Origin: Musa acuminata AAA Group
Lineage: Eukaryota > Streptophyta > Magnoliopsida > Zingiberales > Musaceae
DNA: 64,000 bases
Assembly (NCBI RefSeq): GCF_036884655.1
Contig: NC_088345.1
Location: 28,561,501 to 28,625,500 of the forward strand
Direction of reading: 5' to 3'
The position numbers and the translations under genes were made by a program. Under the pieces are notes generated by a model, which saw nothing but the letters and a program-made list of their open reading frames with translations, was not told the DNA's origin and did no database searches. Of this stretch, positions 22,050-35,146 are shown piece after piece (within the stretch, counting starts at the first letter, position 1; the number at the start of each line of letters is the position of its first letter).

Positions 22050-22428
22050 AGGGTTGCAATGATGCTCCTCAAATCTCTAAGCCTGCTATCTAAGGAGGAG
22101 AAGGGGAGAAGAGAATAGGAGGTGGCAACCAAACCTCTAGCCTAGGGTGCTTGGTTCCCTCCTATTTATAAAGGCCCCCTATCAACTTAACCTTATTGGA
22201 TCCTGCCTTATTATGTATTGGATCTTCATCCAACAACCTAAGCCTCTTAGATTAATGAATCTCTATCCAATAATCTCTCATTGGTACTTATTGGATCTCA
22301 TCCATAGGATTCAATAATTCATGGGCTTATTGGATATCCAATAAGATAGGGGCTCTAGTGGATATCTCATATCCGAATCTCTACTCCTCCAACGCCTACC
22401 ATATGTGTGTGATCTCATCATTTAACCT
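22050..22428 (-). mobile_element. Angela-like LTR fragment (minus)
   Basis: Reverse complement of roughly the stretch 10,090-10,350 of the intact LTR, including the region around its TATA box, ending with ccatatgtgtgtga. It is heavily diverged. It meets a plus-strand copy of the LTR start head-to-head near 22,428. Confidence 0.7.
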
Positions 22429-25228
22429 TTCTAGTCATAGGTGCCTAAAAAGCTAATTTTGTTAGTGATGGCACGTAAGACATGACACACACTCTTTTTT
22501 ACTTATTATATTATTTGGTATTTTATCACTTTATATTGTTTATTGCATGAATATATTATGATGTCTATGGATCTGTTGTCACACCCCCTAAATTTAATTC
22601 TCATTCAAGAGGTGTGAACCTAACTCAAAATTGATAATATTATAAGTCAACAAATAATCCAGGATCCAATCACACATTTGAGGCCACTAAGAAAACACTC
22701 AAGTCAAAATTCACTTATATAATCAACATTTCATAAAACCTGTGCAGTTTATAATCATACCATCATATCACTTAATGATTCACAAAATCCAAAGCCAACT
22801 TAACTAAACCATAACTACATCATAAATCCATAAGCATGGCAATCTATATAATCACAGAACCAACATATACTACAAGTTTATATCATTACATAGCTTAAAC
22901 TTAACATTTCCAAAATTCTGACATGAGAGTTACTTTACAAATATTTACAAGATACATCGAGCTAGATTTGTCATTGATATTTCATTACACACAAAAGGAA
23001 TATATACAACATTAACATATCAAGTACGAAATGTTTGCCCCAAAATCTTCTAGCTTTCCACTACCTCAACCCAATTTACACATTTTAGCAAGCGATAAGC
23101 TATCCTGAAAATTTTATATAGCAACGGAGTGAGCATATAAAGCTCAGCAAGTGACTAACATATCCGTAGCAAAGAGAACAGTTTTTAAACAAATAAGGTA
23201 TCAAAAATACAAAGCAGAGATAGAAGATAAAAACAGAGGCATGTTTTGTTTGAATGTAGAATTACGATGTCGTTTCGTTTGAAGCAAGTTTTGTTCATAT
23301 AATCGAGGAAAGGTAACCAGAGTATATCATTGGCATAAGGAGTATATCCATGGCATATGGTATATTTGAAGGCATAACAAAGATATATAAACATTTTGGA
23401 AACATATCAAATAACAAAACATGAATAGAAGCTCAAATGTCACATGACGTTGCATTTATTTCATTCTTATCCAAAGCATGCATAGAAACACAACTAAAGC
23501 CTTAGATATCATGTCAAACATATAGAAGGTGAAGTGGGATCATAACATAATATGGTCCATCCATTTCTGAATGACCACCAAATATAAGTATCTCACGTTT
23601 GGGAGCTTCATCCACCCACGTCTAAGTAAAGTTATAGGGGGCCGGCAGAGCATCGCGAGCTCTAAGCATAACTCCCTTTACCATTTCTGGTAAAGGTTCA
23701 CATTTATCCCACAAACATCGGAATACAAAAGGATAGTGAACAATAAAATTGGGACATATCGGAAACATATGCGGAAACAACGGAATGCATATGCCTATAC
23801 AAAACATTGCGATACAAACTTGAACTTTACATAATAAATGCAGGTATACAAATAATTGAAGGACAAAAGTATATAGGAATTTAAGGCAATAATGTAAAGC
23901 TCAACTTAAGTTAGGGTTTTTGTTGAAATCGGTTTCCAAAAAGAAGAAACAAGAGGAGGAAAAATTGATCAAAACTTAATTCTGGCAGAATTTAAGAGGT
24001 AGATTTTATAAATTATTTAGATAACTAATTATGCTCCAATTTATATAAAATATATGTCATTCTAAAGATGTGTTAATATATTTTCCAATAAATCAAGTTT
24101 TTCTAGAATTGGAGTTTACAATAGGGAGTTATAAATAATTCGTAGTGAAAGGTCTAAAAACATCAGCTCTGTTTTACTGAATCCATAGGGTCGACAAAAA
24201 TATATGTTTTCAGTTTGTATTTGTATTCTAAAAATTTTAGATCAGATAAGCATAGAAATATGGTTGAGTCTAGTTTTTAATAAATTATATTTTGCATGAA
24301 TCTGAGTTCGCAGCAAGAAGTTATAAGCAATTAAATAACAAGAGGTCAGAAATTATAGTCCCTATTTTATAGAATCTATAGGTTTAATTGAAATAGAACT
24401 CTGAATAGGCATTTAAACTCTAAATCATTCAATCTCAGTATCAAAATAAAGATCTTTAAGTCTACTTTCAAATAAATTAGACTTTGCCTAAATCAGAGTT
24501 TAGTGCTAAAAGTTAGGTCCAAAACAGTGTATAGAGGTCAGATTACCGAAAAATTATAGATTCATGACTTTGTATCAAAACAAAAGAAAGGTTTGGTGCT
24601 AAGCTGAAATCTTTCGAATTATATAGAATTAAAATGAAAACAAAGATTAGGATTATTATGGGATGGGGTTAGAACACTTGCCTTAGAAGAGTTTGATTCC
24701 CAAATGTAGGGAGTTGATGCAAAACCTCAAGCAAAGCTTCATCTTCCTCTTCTTCTTCTTCTTCTAATATAATGTTATTTAATATAAAATAATTATTAAA
24801 TAATCCTCATATTTACATCTGTGCAATAGAAATCGAATCATGATAAGTTCACGATAATGAGACCGATTTACTTTTAAACATAGACCATAAATAATCACGA
24901 TCAAAGGTTACTTGAGAGGGACATCGAGATAACTGGATAGACTGGCATACTATATACCCATTCATATGATCGAGGCGACTGGTCTCATAGCTACTCATAT
25001 AAGGATACTAAAGATATAGTGCATATGCTCATTAAAGAATGATTTCACTAATTGATCCGCTCACGGAATGCCTTATTGTCAAATAGTGATTCCATCGTCC
25101 TAGTGGTGTATCTAGTCCTTTGACTTGAGACACCAAGGATATCCTATATGAGTACTCCACTTTTTTATATCGGACTTATAAGCTTAGAAGTTCTAGATAA
25201 ACACAACCGTTCAATGAGAGCGGTAGCC
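22429..25228 (+). mobile_element. Angela-like LTR fragment (plus), split
   Basis: Starts ctagtcataggtgcc (LTR start) and runs to about 22,576, is interrupted by a 2.24-kb insertion, then resumes at 24,823 (gcaatagaaatcg) and continues to about 25,228. Diverged by perhaps 15-20% from the LTR at 9,100, judged by eye, so it is an older insertion. Confidence 0.75.
22577..24817. mobile_element. 2.24-kb solo LTR, family not recognised
   Basis: A clean insertion into the older Angela LTR: it begins TGTCACACCCCC, ends ATATTTACA, and is flanked by a perfect 5-bp duplication TCTGT (22,572-22,576 and 24,818-24,822). TG/CA ends plus a 5-bp duplication are the marks of an LTR left by recombination. It has no ORF with recognisable domains; it holds a caacggagtgagcatataa stretch near 23,124 and a cttcttcttcttctt microsatellite near 24,750-24,765. 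The size would suit a large-LTR Ty3/gypsy family such as Tekay/Del, but that is a guess. Confidence 0.7.
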
Positions 25229-26396
25229 TATGGGGAAATCCAGGGGCGATATAACATGCGTAGTGGAAGAATAGAAAATAAAAATCCGTAAATTTTCTAT
25301 AAATTATGTTCATCATCATGCGAAAATTGGTGTGCAAAATCCACAAAATCGAAAACTATGTATATGAAAGGTTATGTTTTACCTTGGGACATTGTATATC
25401 CCTGAATCCCTACAGATCTGTAAAAGAAGATGAAAGAGGTCAAGCGTCCTCCTCTCTAGCGGTGATCCACACAGTAGGGCTACGACGATGCTCCTCAAAT
25501 CTCTAGGCTTGCTATCTGAGGCGGAGAATAGGAGGAGAATAGGAGATGACAACTAAGAGAAGCTCTAACCTATGAACCTTTGGTTCCCTCTTATTTATAG
25601 AGGCAGAGGTCTATTTAACCGTGATGGATCCTATCCTATTGGGTATTGGATCTCCATCCAATAACCCAAGTCTCTTAGATTAGTAGATCTTTATCCAATA
25701 ATCTCTTATTGGCTCTTATTGGATCTAATCCATAGGATCCAATAATTCAGGAGCTTATTGAAAATCTAATAAGATAAGGGCTCCAACGGATATCTCATAT
25801 CCGAACCTCTACTTGTCACAATATCTACCATATGTGTGTGACCCTCTAGACCTAATATTGAGCTAGCTATAAGTTATACCTGTCATAATTTCTTCTAGCT
25901 AAGTGAATTATTATCTCTATAATAATTCACTCATCTTATTTACTACGGACGTACAAGGCCTCTATGCCGCAGTCCCAAGATGATATAGGTGAATCCACTT
26001 TATTGGACCTATCTGTCACAATTACTATGTATCTATAGTCCCTTATCCATCTAATACCCTAAAGATAGCATACCGGGCATGGTACTATCAAGCCCATACA
26101 ATTTCTACTCGAGTCTCGCTCTAATCAGATTCTCCTGAAGAACTCTTTTTCTCTCAATCCGAATGACCCTAGCTAGGGATTTTTTAAGCAAAAACATATA
26201 AGATATTCCTCCCATGACACCGAAAGTAGATGATCCTCTATCGATATTCAATAGTCCTCATAAGGTTGGCTACCACTCCCGATGACCAGTTGCGCTAGAT
26301 CTGAAACTTTCAAGCTTATAAGTCAGGTATCAAAAAATAGAGTACTCATACAAGACATCCTTAATGTCTCAAGTGTAAGGACCAAGTGTTGAATCT
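25229..26396 (-). mobile_element. Angela-like LTR fragment (minus), 5'-truncated
   Basis: Reverse complement of the LTR from its 3' end (gggaaatccaggggcg, near 25,229) to about the point equivalent to 9,560. It includes a minus-strand TATAAATA-like box near 25,592-25,599. It is cut at 26,396 by the plus-strand SIRE LTR. The remaining part of this LTR is not found to the right. Confidence 0.75.
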
Positions 26397-27659
26397 CGGA
26401 TTTTGATGATGAAATCAATTGGTAAAGTGTTTGATCTAATCTAAATGTTGAGATAAGTGTGCAGGATTAACTACGGTAGAAGTAAAACATCAAATAGGTG
26501 TTGGGCTGGAGTCAAAGATCAGACGATACACCGAAGATTCAGACGATGTACCGGAAGCTCGCCGAGAGTTTGTTGAAAGTTCGTCGAGAGTTCATCGGGA
26601 GTTTATTGAGTGTTCGTCGGAAGTTCGCCGGAAGTTCACTGGATGTTCGCCGAGAAGTTCATCGGAAGTTCACAGAGAAATATGTCAGAAGTTCACCTAG
26701 AGAACAATTGACATACCAGACAGAGATTGCTTAGTTAATGTCATGAATTATCATAGTTAGACTATAAGTTGAGTTAGGATTGGAAGGTAATCCCACTAAC
26801 TTAGTTAGGGGCCAACTGGGCCCTTAACAGGGCTGAATTAGGCTAGTTGAACAACTCATTCAGCACATAAAGTCACAGTCGGTGGTGGCACCACCTAGTA
26901 ACTCAGTCTCCCAAGTGGTATGGGAAGTGGTACTGCCCAAACTAGGTGATGGTACCACGACAGTTAATGCTGCCACGGGTGGTACCGCCAAAGCTTAGTC
27001 TCTGAGCTCTGTCAAGCTGTCATACCGCTCAGACTAAGTGGTGGTACTACCTAGTGTCAAATTTTCAAGCGATAGTACCGCCCAATAATGGCGGTGGTAC
27101 CGCCAGTACCTCGAAATCGGGGGATATGATACTTTTTTTGCTATAATTTTAAAGCCATTGGGGTCTATAAACACCCCACCCTTTTCTGCATGAAAGGGCA
27201 CGAAAGTATGAAAAATATCTTGAAGTCTTGGGGTGTTAAAAGTGTTGTAAAAGTGCTAAAAGTCATTCTCCTCCCTTTCTAATGTTGTGATCATTTAAGA
27301 GAGGTGTGAGCCTTATAACAGTTATCTCCAAAACCCATAAAAAGGAGAAAGCATTGTAAAGAGGGTGGTTGGTCTTCACCCATTAAAGGAAGACAATTAG
27401 TGGATGCAAGTGACCTCAACGGAGAAGGAATCAGAAGTGGATGTAGGTCACAACGACCAAACCACTATAAATTCTCCTATGCTCATTTCCATTCTGCTTT
27501 TTACTACTACTATTACTTTTTAAGTTAACTACTAGTTCATTTACTCTAAAGTCAAGCACTTTCTGAAATTGGTTTTCAACGAACGAATATCTTATAAAAT
27601 CGATGATTTTTTTGTTGCACTAATTCAACCCCCCCCTAGTGCCTCTTTTGATCCTAACA
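26397..27659 (+). mobile_element. SIRE 5' LTR
   Basis: 1,263 bp, TGTTGAATCTCGG to GATCCTAACA. TATAAACA at 27,166-27,173 is preceded by a GGTACCGCC/GGTGGTACC array (about 26,880-27,115). A C-rich tract occurs near 27,630. The PBS ttggtattagagc follows at 27,661. Confidence 0.9.
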
Positions 27660-27708
27660 GTTGGTATTAGAGCAAGTTCACTCTCGTTTAGTTTGAAACC
27701 CAAGAGAG

Positions 27709-28811
27709 ATGGCATTTGCTGGCAACCAAAAGGGTCATTCAATTACACATTCACCCATATTCAATGGGACAGATTACACATATTGGAAGACTAGAATGAG
27801 GATTTTTATAATTTCTATGGATTTTGAGTTATGGAACATTGTGAAAAATGACTTTCAAAAGTCTTTTCTTCCAATGAATGATTGGAATAAGTTGGAGAAG
27901 AAGACTTTTGCTTTAAATGCCAAGGCTATGATTGTCTTATTTTCACTTTAGATAAAAACGAGTTCAATCGAGTGTCTAGTTGTGAAACGGTTTTTTATAT
28001 TTAGTATACACTCGAAATCACTGATGAATGCACTAGTAGAGTAAAGGAGTCGAAGATAAATCTTTTAGTTCATACTTATGAGTTATTTCGGATAAAGCCA
28101 AGCAAAACTATTATTGATATGTACATTCGTTTTACGGATGTCGTGAATAGTTTAAAAGCTCTTGGCAAATATTTTTCGGACTTTGAACTTGTTAATAAAA
28201 TCTTGAGATCCCTTCCAAAGAGTTGGGACCCTAAAGTAACGGTCATTCAAGAGGATAAGGATTTAAATAACTTCCCTATCGAAGAACTTATCGGGTCACT
28301 AATGACCTATGGGATGACTTGCAACGCTCATGAAGAGCTTGAGAATAACCTTCCAAAGAATAGGAAGGATATGGCACTAAGAACTCATAAAGACCACTTG
28401 AAAGAAAGTTCAAGTGATGAGGACTATGATGATGACTTGGCACTCTTGACAAGAAGGTTCAAAAAATTCATAAAAGGGAATAAATTTAAAAATAACACAA
28501 AAAATAAAATTGAACCCAAGAAAGAACAAGTTATATACTACGAATGCAAGAAGTTGGGACATTTCAAAAGCGAATGTCCTCAAGTAAAGAAGAAGCAACC
28601 AAAGAAGAAGAAAGTGCTTAAAGCAACTTGGGACAACTCAAGTGCATCCGAAGAAGAGAAGCCAACCAACAAAGAGCAAGTTGCTCACTATACACTGATG
28701 GCTATCGGAGATGATGTAAACAATGCAAATTTATCTTTCGATGAGCTTTTAAGTGCTTTTCATGATTTATTTGATGAATGTAAATTAGTTAATAAAAGTA
28801 TAAACTGTTAA
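27709..28811 (+). pseudogene. gag: SIRE Gag with CCHC knuckle, frameshifted
   Basis: Starts MAFAGNQKGHSITHSPIFNG and continues with DYTYWKTRMRIF. The first 80 codons end at 27,951, then the protein continues in another frame from about 27,950, with one further in-frame TAG before 28,119. Conserved parts include FTDVVNSLKALGKYFSDFEL, LPKSWDPKVT and FPIEELIGSL, then an acidic stretch, a basic stretch, the zinc knuckle CKKLGHFKSEC preceded by YYE, and LKATWDNSSASEEE, which is typical of SIRE. The C-terminus continues to FDELLSAFHDLFDECKLVNK. Broken, so not translated as a unit today. Confidence 0.85.
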
Positions 28812-29306
28812 AAAAGGAACATGCTTCTCTTGTTAGTGATTTGGATAGATTAAAAATTTAGCATGATGATAGTTTAGCTCCTTACACAAAATGTAATGAA
28901 TTAGAAATGCTTAAAAAAAAATTTACAACTACATGAAACCTTAGAAAATTTTAAAGTTCATAGTAAGTCCTTGAACATGATCCATGCCAATAAGGGTTAC
29001 ATTCATAGAAGAAACGAAATCGAATTTGTGAGTAGCTCTCACCAAAATCCAACCACCTTTGTTAAAGGCCCAACCTTGCATGTATCACCTTGCACCAAAT
29101 GTAACTTTTGTTGTAAACTTAGACATGTTGCTTATAAATGTCTGATTAAGAGATGTAGTCCACACAAATTGATTTGGGTTCCTAAAGGAATCATAAAAAG
29201 CTCTATACAAAATGATAAGTTGAGTAGATCGATTTTTGAGGCACCCAAGGTCAAATGGGTACCTAAAAATTAACTTTTTTTGTAGAAATATTTACCATCA
29301 CAAGCT
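28812..29306 (+). pseudogene. SIRE gag-pol linker with second zinc motif
   Basis: Decayed coding sequence between gag and protease. At 28,971-29,273 an open stretch carries KCNFCCKLRHVAYKC, a remnant of the second CX2C-type knuckle found in SIRE Gag, followed by WVPKG and WVPKN tails. Stops and small indels precede it. No separate function is inferred. Confidence 0.6.
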
Positions 29307-30899
29307 ATGAGCATGAGATGTTACCTTAATAGTGGATGCTCAAGACATATGATCAAAGATCCATCTTAATTCTCTAAGCTCACTAGCCTAGACGAAGGGT
29401 ATGTCACCTTCGAAGACAACAACAAGGGTAAAATCATTGGCAAAGGAACCATAGGTAACAAATCTAACTTTTTAATTGAAGATGGGTTATTGGTTGATAG
29501 CTTAAAGCATAATCTTTTTAGCATTAGTCAATTATATGATAAAAGATACGTCATTAGATTTGAATCCAAAAGTTGCATTATTGAAAAACCACACAAAAAC
29601 ACATCTATGATTGCCCTAAAACAAAATAATGTATACACTAGTGACATTGATGATCTTTGTAATGTAATATATTTTTTAGTTTTAAATGACGATGCTTAAC
29701 TTTGGCATAGGAGATTAGGTCATGCTAGCATGAAACTAATCTCTCAAATCTCATCTAAAAAACTTGTAAGAGATATTCCTAACATTAAGTTTGTTAAAGA
29801 TAATGTGTGTGACACATGTCAATTAGAAAAATAAATAAAAGGTAGTTTCAAACCAAAGAATCAAATAAGCACCTCTAGACCATTGTAACCGATCCATATA
29901 GATTTGTTTGGACCAATTGATATATCAAGTTTAGGCGGTAGCACATATGCCTTTGTAATTATGGACGATTATGGTAGATACACTTGGACATACTTCTTGG
30001 CACACAAAAGTGATTGCTTTTGGTATTTTTCTAAGTTTTGTAAATTTATTCAAAATGAAAAAGGCTTTATGATTTCATCAATTCAGAGTGATCATGGTGG
30101 TGAATTTCAAAACCATAATTTTAAATTTTTTTATGAATTTAATGGATACAACCATAATTTCTATACTAGAAGAAATCCTCAACAAAATGAAGTAGTAGAA
30201 AGAAAAAATAGATATTTATAAGAAATTGCAAGAACCATGTTGAATGAATATAGCCTACCCAAATATTTTTGGGCCGAAGCTATTAATACGACATGCTATG
30301 TCATAAATAGGGTTCTAGTAAGACCATTACTTTCCAAAACTCCTAATGAATTATGGAATAATAAAAAACTCAACGTTTCACATTTTAAAGTTTTCAGTTG
30401 TAAATGTTTTATCTTGAATGAAAAAGATGCCTTAGGAAAGTTTGATGCAAAATCCGATGAAGGGATTTTTCTTGGTTACTCTTCTATTTCTAAAGTCTTT
30501 CATATCTTTAATAAAAGAATTTTTGTTATAGAAGAGTCTATTCATGTTGTCTTTAATGAAGTTTCCGAATTTAAGATAAATGAGTTTGATGATGATCTTA
30601 ATTTTAATGTTTTGAATTTAAATGAACCATCTCTTCCAACTAGCAACTTGGATACATCTTCTTCTGAAACATCCTTACCCAAGGAATAGAAGTATGTAGA
30701 TGCTTATCCTAAGGAGCTAATCATAGGAGACACATCAAAAAGGTTCAAACTCGTTCTTCTCTTAAAAACTTTTGTGCCAACGCCACTTTTCTTTCTCAAA
30801 TTGAACCTAAATGCATTGACAAGGCCTTGAAAGATGAATCATGAGTTATCGCAATGCAAGAAGAGTTGAACCAATATGAGAGAAACGTGGTGTGAAAGC
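29307..30899 (+). pseudogene. pol: SIRE Pol: PR, IN and start of RT
   Basis: One frame holds protease (YLNSGCSRHM; the catalytic Asp of DSG is Asn here), the PR tail (LVDSLKHNLFSISQLYDK), integrase HHCC (LWHRRLGH and CDTC), the core with D (HIDLFGP), D (QSDHGGEF) and E (QQNEVVERKN), and the linker WAEAINTTCYVINR. In-frame stops occur near 29,367, 29,697, 29,832, 29,886, 30,219 and 30,687. After 30,690 the frame shifts and shows the RT N-terminal [24 protein letters not shown] and AMQEELNQYERN, then ends at 30,899. The RT catalytic core is absent. Confidence 0.85.
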
Positions 30900-32496
30900 T
30901 GTTAGGAATGAATTGACACTAAGAGGGGGGGGGGGGTGAATTAGTGTAGCGGATAAAAACACATCGGTTCGAAAATCTTCATAGGATAAAAATCGATTTC
31001 AACAAAGTGAGTTTGACTTGAAAGCGAACGGAAGAGTGTAATGTGTAAGTTAAGCAAGTTAGGCAATTTATAATAAATGTAAATAGTAAAGCATAAATGC
31101 AAACTAGATTTTATAGTGGTTCGGTCGTCGTGACCTATATCCACTCTGTGGATTCCTCTTCCGTCGAGGCCACCGGCATCCACTAATGATCTTCTTTCAA
31201 TGGGCGAAGATCAACTGCCCTTACAACTCGATTCCCCCTTTGACAGGTTCAGAAGAGAAACTTTACAACCCCCACAACCTCCTCTCTGAAGCTTCTCTAA
31301 CACTTAGAGTTTGAGAGGAGTTCACATAGGATTACAACAGCATTTTCTTTCTTTTTCACTCTGAATTCTTGTGTGAGTTAACTATGGATGAGAGGGGTAT
31401 TTATAGGCCTTAAGTAGATTTAAACTTGGAGCCTAAAAAGATCTCATCTTGGGTTTCCCGGGTCCTAGTAGTATCATCGCCTATGTTGGGCAGTACCATT
31501 GCTTGTAGCACTAACACTATGCGGTACCACCGCCCAGTCTGATAGTACCATCACTTGGGAGACTATGTCTGGGTGATACCACCACCCAGACTAGTGGTAC
31601 CATTGCCCAGACCGGTGGTACCATCGCTTGACATAGTCTCGGAGATTATGCCATGACGGTTCCACTTGTTTGGTAATTGTTTAGGCCTTTCACTTAGCCC
31701 AACACAACCTAACCTTGGGCCCAATTGGCCCCTAATTGAGTTGGCCCAATTCCAACCCAATTACTTGCTAACTAAAAAATTTAAAGCATACATTAAGCTA
31801 AATATGTTTGATTTTTTTTGGTGAGCTTCTAGTGATCTTCCGGCAAACTTCCGACGATCTTTTGACAATATACCAATGGACTCCCGGTAAGCTCCTAGAC
31901 TTCATGACGATCTTCTTGGCAAGTTCTAACAAGCTTCTCTAGCAAGCTCCTGGACTTCTCAGTCAATTCTTATAGAACTTTCGATGAACGTCCGGACTTC
32001 CGATGAACTCTCGAACTCCAACGAAATCTCATTCTTGACTCCAAGACTTCATTTTTCTTTATGCCTTGATCTCTATCATAGTTAATCCTACACACTTAAA
32101 ACCTATTTCGATCTAAACAATTATTATAAAGCAAATCAAATGTTGTCCAGTATGTCATTGGTTTATTGGCTCTTTGTCTAAATCTGATACACACATACTT
32201 CTCTCTTTCAGCCTATTGCTCAATCGGCCAGTTGACCTCTGCAACTCCGATATCCTTGGCATAATTTCTACTCTTCTTGGCTCGATGCCCGAACTTATGG
32301 CCCAAAGCCTTCTGTCGATACGTCAACCGATTCTCCGGCTCGACATCCAATCTTCTAACATGTTCTACTCTAGCCCAACATGATTCTTCCTACTTTAATT
32401 GTCTCTCCTTGATCAAAGCTTCCTGCATTACTTAAAATGCAGATCAAATCATAACCACTATCAATTAGTTTTATCATCAAAATCTAAGACTCAACA
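30900..32496 (-). mobile_element. SIRE 3' LTR
   Basis: TGTTAGGAATG at the left and GACTCAACA at the right (1,597 bp). TATAAATA at 31,398-31,405 on the minus strand and a GGTACC/ACCGCC array at about 31,465-31,655. A 12-base G run (minus-strand C tract) sits at 30,926-30,937. The polypurine tract to the right is degenerate (atcttctcttttttt in place of atctccccctttttg). Confidence 0.85.
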
Positions 32497-34597
32497 ATCT
32501 TCTCTTTTTTTATGATGACAACCAATTAATGATGGAGTTAACCTTAACTCCCCCTAGCAATATGCCATATTGATAGAACCTTGAATTCAAGTTGAAACAA
32601 TATTTCATCATGAGTATGTGCAACATAAAATCATACATAATCAAATTTTCAATACATCATTCCATGCATGATCATCAACATAACTTCTCCCCCTTTGTCA
32701 TCAACAAAAAGGAGAAGTGCAACTAGCAAGTTTTAGAGATATGTAAGTTTTGTAACAAACAAGCTAACAAATTTTTTATCACTTTACAACATACCTAATC
32801 ACCAAATCATCATTAATTTTAAAGATGTGTAAGATTGTAAATTTTGCAAGTTTGCACTTTTGCTTCTCAAGATAGGTAAGCTAGCAATTTTTTGTGATGT
32901 TCAAGATAGCAAGTTCTAACAAGTTTTACATCATGTAAGCTAGCAAATTTTTACATAATTTTAGAAAATATAAGCTAGCAATATTTGAGATGTTCAAAAA
33001 AGCAACTTTTACTTCTTGAATTATGCAAGTTAGTAATCTTTGTTTTTCTTTTGAGATGAGCAAGCTAGCATGTCTTTGTATCTTCTTGAATTGTGCAAGC
33101 TAGCAAATCTTTCTCTTTTGAGATGTGCACACTAGCAATTCATTCTCCCCCTTTGTCATTGGCAAAAAGAGGGGAATAATAAAATAATGGTGTAATTCAT
33201 TTCTCTTTATATCAATTTTTAAACTATGACAAAGATAAAATGTCATTCTTATTGCAATATGCCATAATTGAGATAAATCTTGAATTCAAAATGTATTCAA
33301 GTCAAACCAATTTTAATCATGATTCACATTATATGCAATACATCATGTACATCATCATAAGTATTACATGCATCATTCCAAATCATAAATATTTTATATC
33401 ATGATGGTATCAATTTGTCAAATTACATTACATAGTACCATGCATGATCATAACTTCTCATTTGCATTCATCAACATAATATCATACATAATTTCATATC
33501 ATCACACAAAGGATAATAAGAAAATTATGGTGATGAGATATATTTCATGAATATAAGGAATTATAAAAATCATATCATGAAAGATAAGATCATGTGAATA
33601 CTAAAAGACATGATTCATATAGTAAATCTTCTCTTTAAATAAAATATCAAGAAAAAATTGTAGGAATACAAAGAAGAGATCTTGATTAAAAAAATCTCAA
33701 GTAATTCCAAGAAATCAAGATCATGATTTGAATAAAACTCATTTAAATTCAAATCATCAAAATTATTTTCAAGAGATTCATAAAATAACAAAAAAATATT
33801 TATTGATATCCCTTTATGAAAAATCGATAAAATAGAGATTGAGAAATTCTTTAAGAAAAATGTTTTCCTTCCCCTTTTTTATTTGATTTATTTCATACAA
33901 GCTTGCCCAAGTTTTTTATGTCAAGTCAAAGCATGCATCATCGTTTAAGATCAAAAAATAAATTTCATCAACATGACAAAAAATATAACACATACGGCTT
34001 CTTTAATCAAAAGATTTGATTTATCATTTTAATTCTAATGATAATACATTTTCCATTTTATGTGTTTCATTTTATGTGGTTGATTTCATATAAATATGCT
34101 TATGTTTTTCGTATGAAAACTATTCATCTTGTTTAAAATCAAAAAAGCAACTTTCATTACAACAAAGATCGATCAGCCATAAATCATAAAAATCATCATG
34201 TATAACTTCAAAATCTCATGCATAGTATAAAATCATCAACCATGGTATCAAAACTTTAATATTTTCATTACATCTTACATCATTATGTCATTAAAACAAC
34301 AAGCATGATTTCATTGAGCATTTTCAATCAAAGTCGGAAATCTATACGGAAATCATCAAAATACACATTATTACTTCTTAAGAATACTCATAAGATTAAT
34401 CTTATTTGGCGTACAAGCATTAGATTTATATCTAACATTTTGTTATATTTTCATAAAACATTCAATTGTCATTATCATTTTCAAAATTACTAGTATGATC
34501 CCAATTTTTTTTTTTTTGTATTACATCATGCAAGTTTTTTTAAAAAATTTATATATATATTTTTTTAAACTAATTTAAAAATAACTCATGACATGCA
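32497..34597 (-). other. SIRE AT-rich 3' spacer
   Basis: 2.1 kb without any credible gene. Minus-strand polypurine-like words (GACAAAGGGGGAG type) occur near 32,689-32,701 and 33,142-33,154. Between about 32,720 and 33,150 the GCTAGC-centred words recur every 20-60 bp. From 33,200 to 34,590 it is plain AT-rich sequence with atcatgat-type words; short frames here (e.g. 34,305-34,493) are chance. Confidence 0.7.
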
Positions 34598-35146
34598 TTA
34601 TGTAATTTTGAAATAAAGCAAAGGGGTTTTGGTTATCTCATCATTGAAAGTTGTTAAGGCGTAGTTTGTTACCTCACCTTTGTTGGTCTGTTCTTCATCT
34701 TCAGATGAACTTGATTCGTCCCAAGCCACCATGAGCATTTTCTTCTTCTTTTGTAGTTTCTTCTTTTTAGGTTCATTTTTGTTCTTTGATTCTTGTTTTA
34801 AGAATTTTTTAAGTTTTATTGTGAGGAGTTCAAGGTCATCATCATCATCACTTGAGTTATCACTCAAGTAGTATTTCAGTGTTCGAAGTGTCAAATCCTT
34901 TCTGTTCTTTAGAAATTTGTTCTCATATTTGTTTTATGTCATATAACTCATTTCATAGGTTATTAAAGACCCAATAAGTTCTTCAATCAGAAAAGTATTC
35001 AAATCCTTGGCCTCTTGAACCATTACTTTAGGATTCTAAATTTTAGAAAGAGATCGTAAAACATTATTAATAAGTCAAGATTTGAAAAACATTTGCCAAG
35101 AGTTTTTAAGACATTGATGACATCCATAAAATGGGTGTATATGTAA
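34598..35146 (-). pseudogene. SIRE gag 3' part (knuckle-less)
   Basis: The C-terminal half of the gag that begins at 40,768. It shows an acidic SDNSSDDDDDLELL stretch, a Lys-rich region (EPKKKKLQKKKKMLM) where the zinc knuckle should be, then VAWDESSSSEDEEQTNKGEV and the ending LLYFKIT. The CCHC is absent. The same C-terminus (FDDEV...YFEIT type) recurs in the three plus-strand gag-only copies. Confidence 0.8.

Larger units (their letters stand above)
26397..30899 (+). mobile_element. SIRE element with gag-PR-IN, truncated in RT
   Basis: 5' LTR, PBS, a gag with a genuine CCHC knuckle, protease, complete integrase core and the first part of RT in the order typical of SIRE/Maximus Copia elements. 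It stops at 30,899 where another SIRE LTR in the opposite direction begins. It is the only copy in the window with the full-length type of gag and is the natural reference for the gag-only copies. Confidence 0.85.

Noticed and set aside
22577..24817. Helitron or DNA transposon
   Set aside because: No terminal inverted repeats and no CTRR/hairpin end; TG/CA ends with a 5-bp duplication fit an LTR better.
34598..34894. Small acidic host protein
   Set aside because: It is the C-terminal part of a SIRE gag split by the nested chromovirus.
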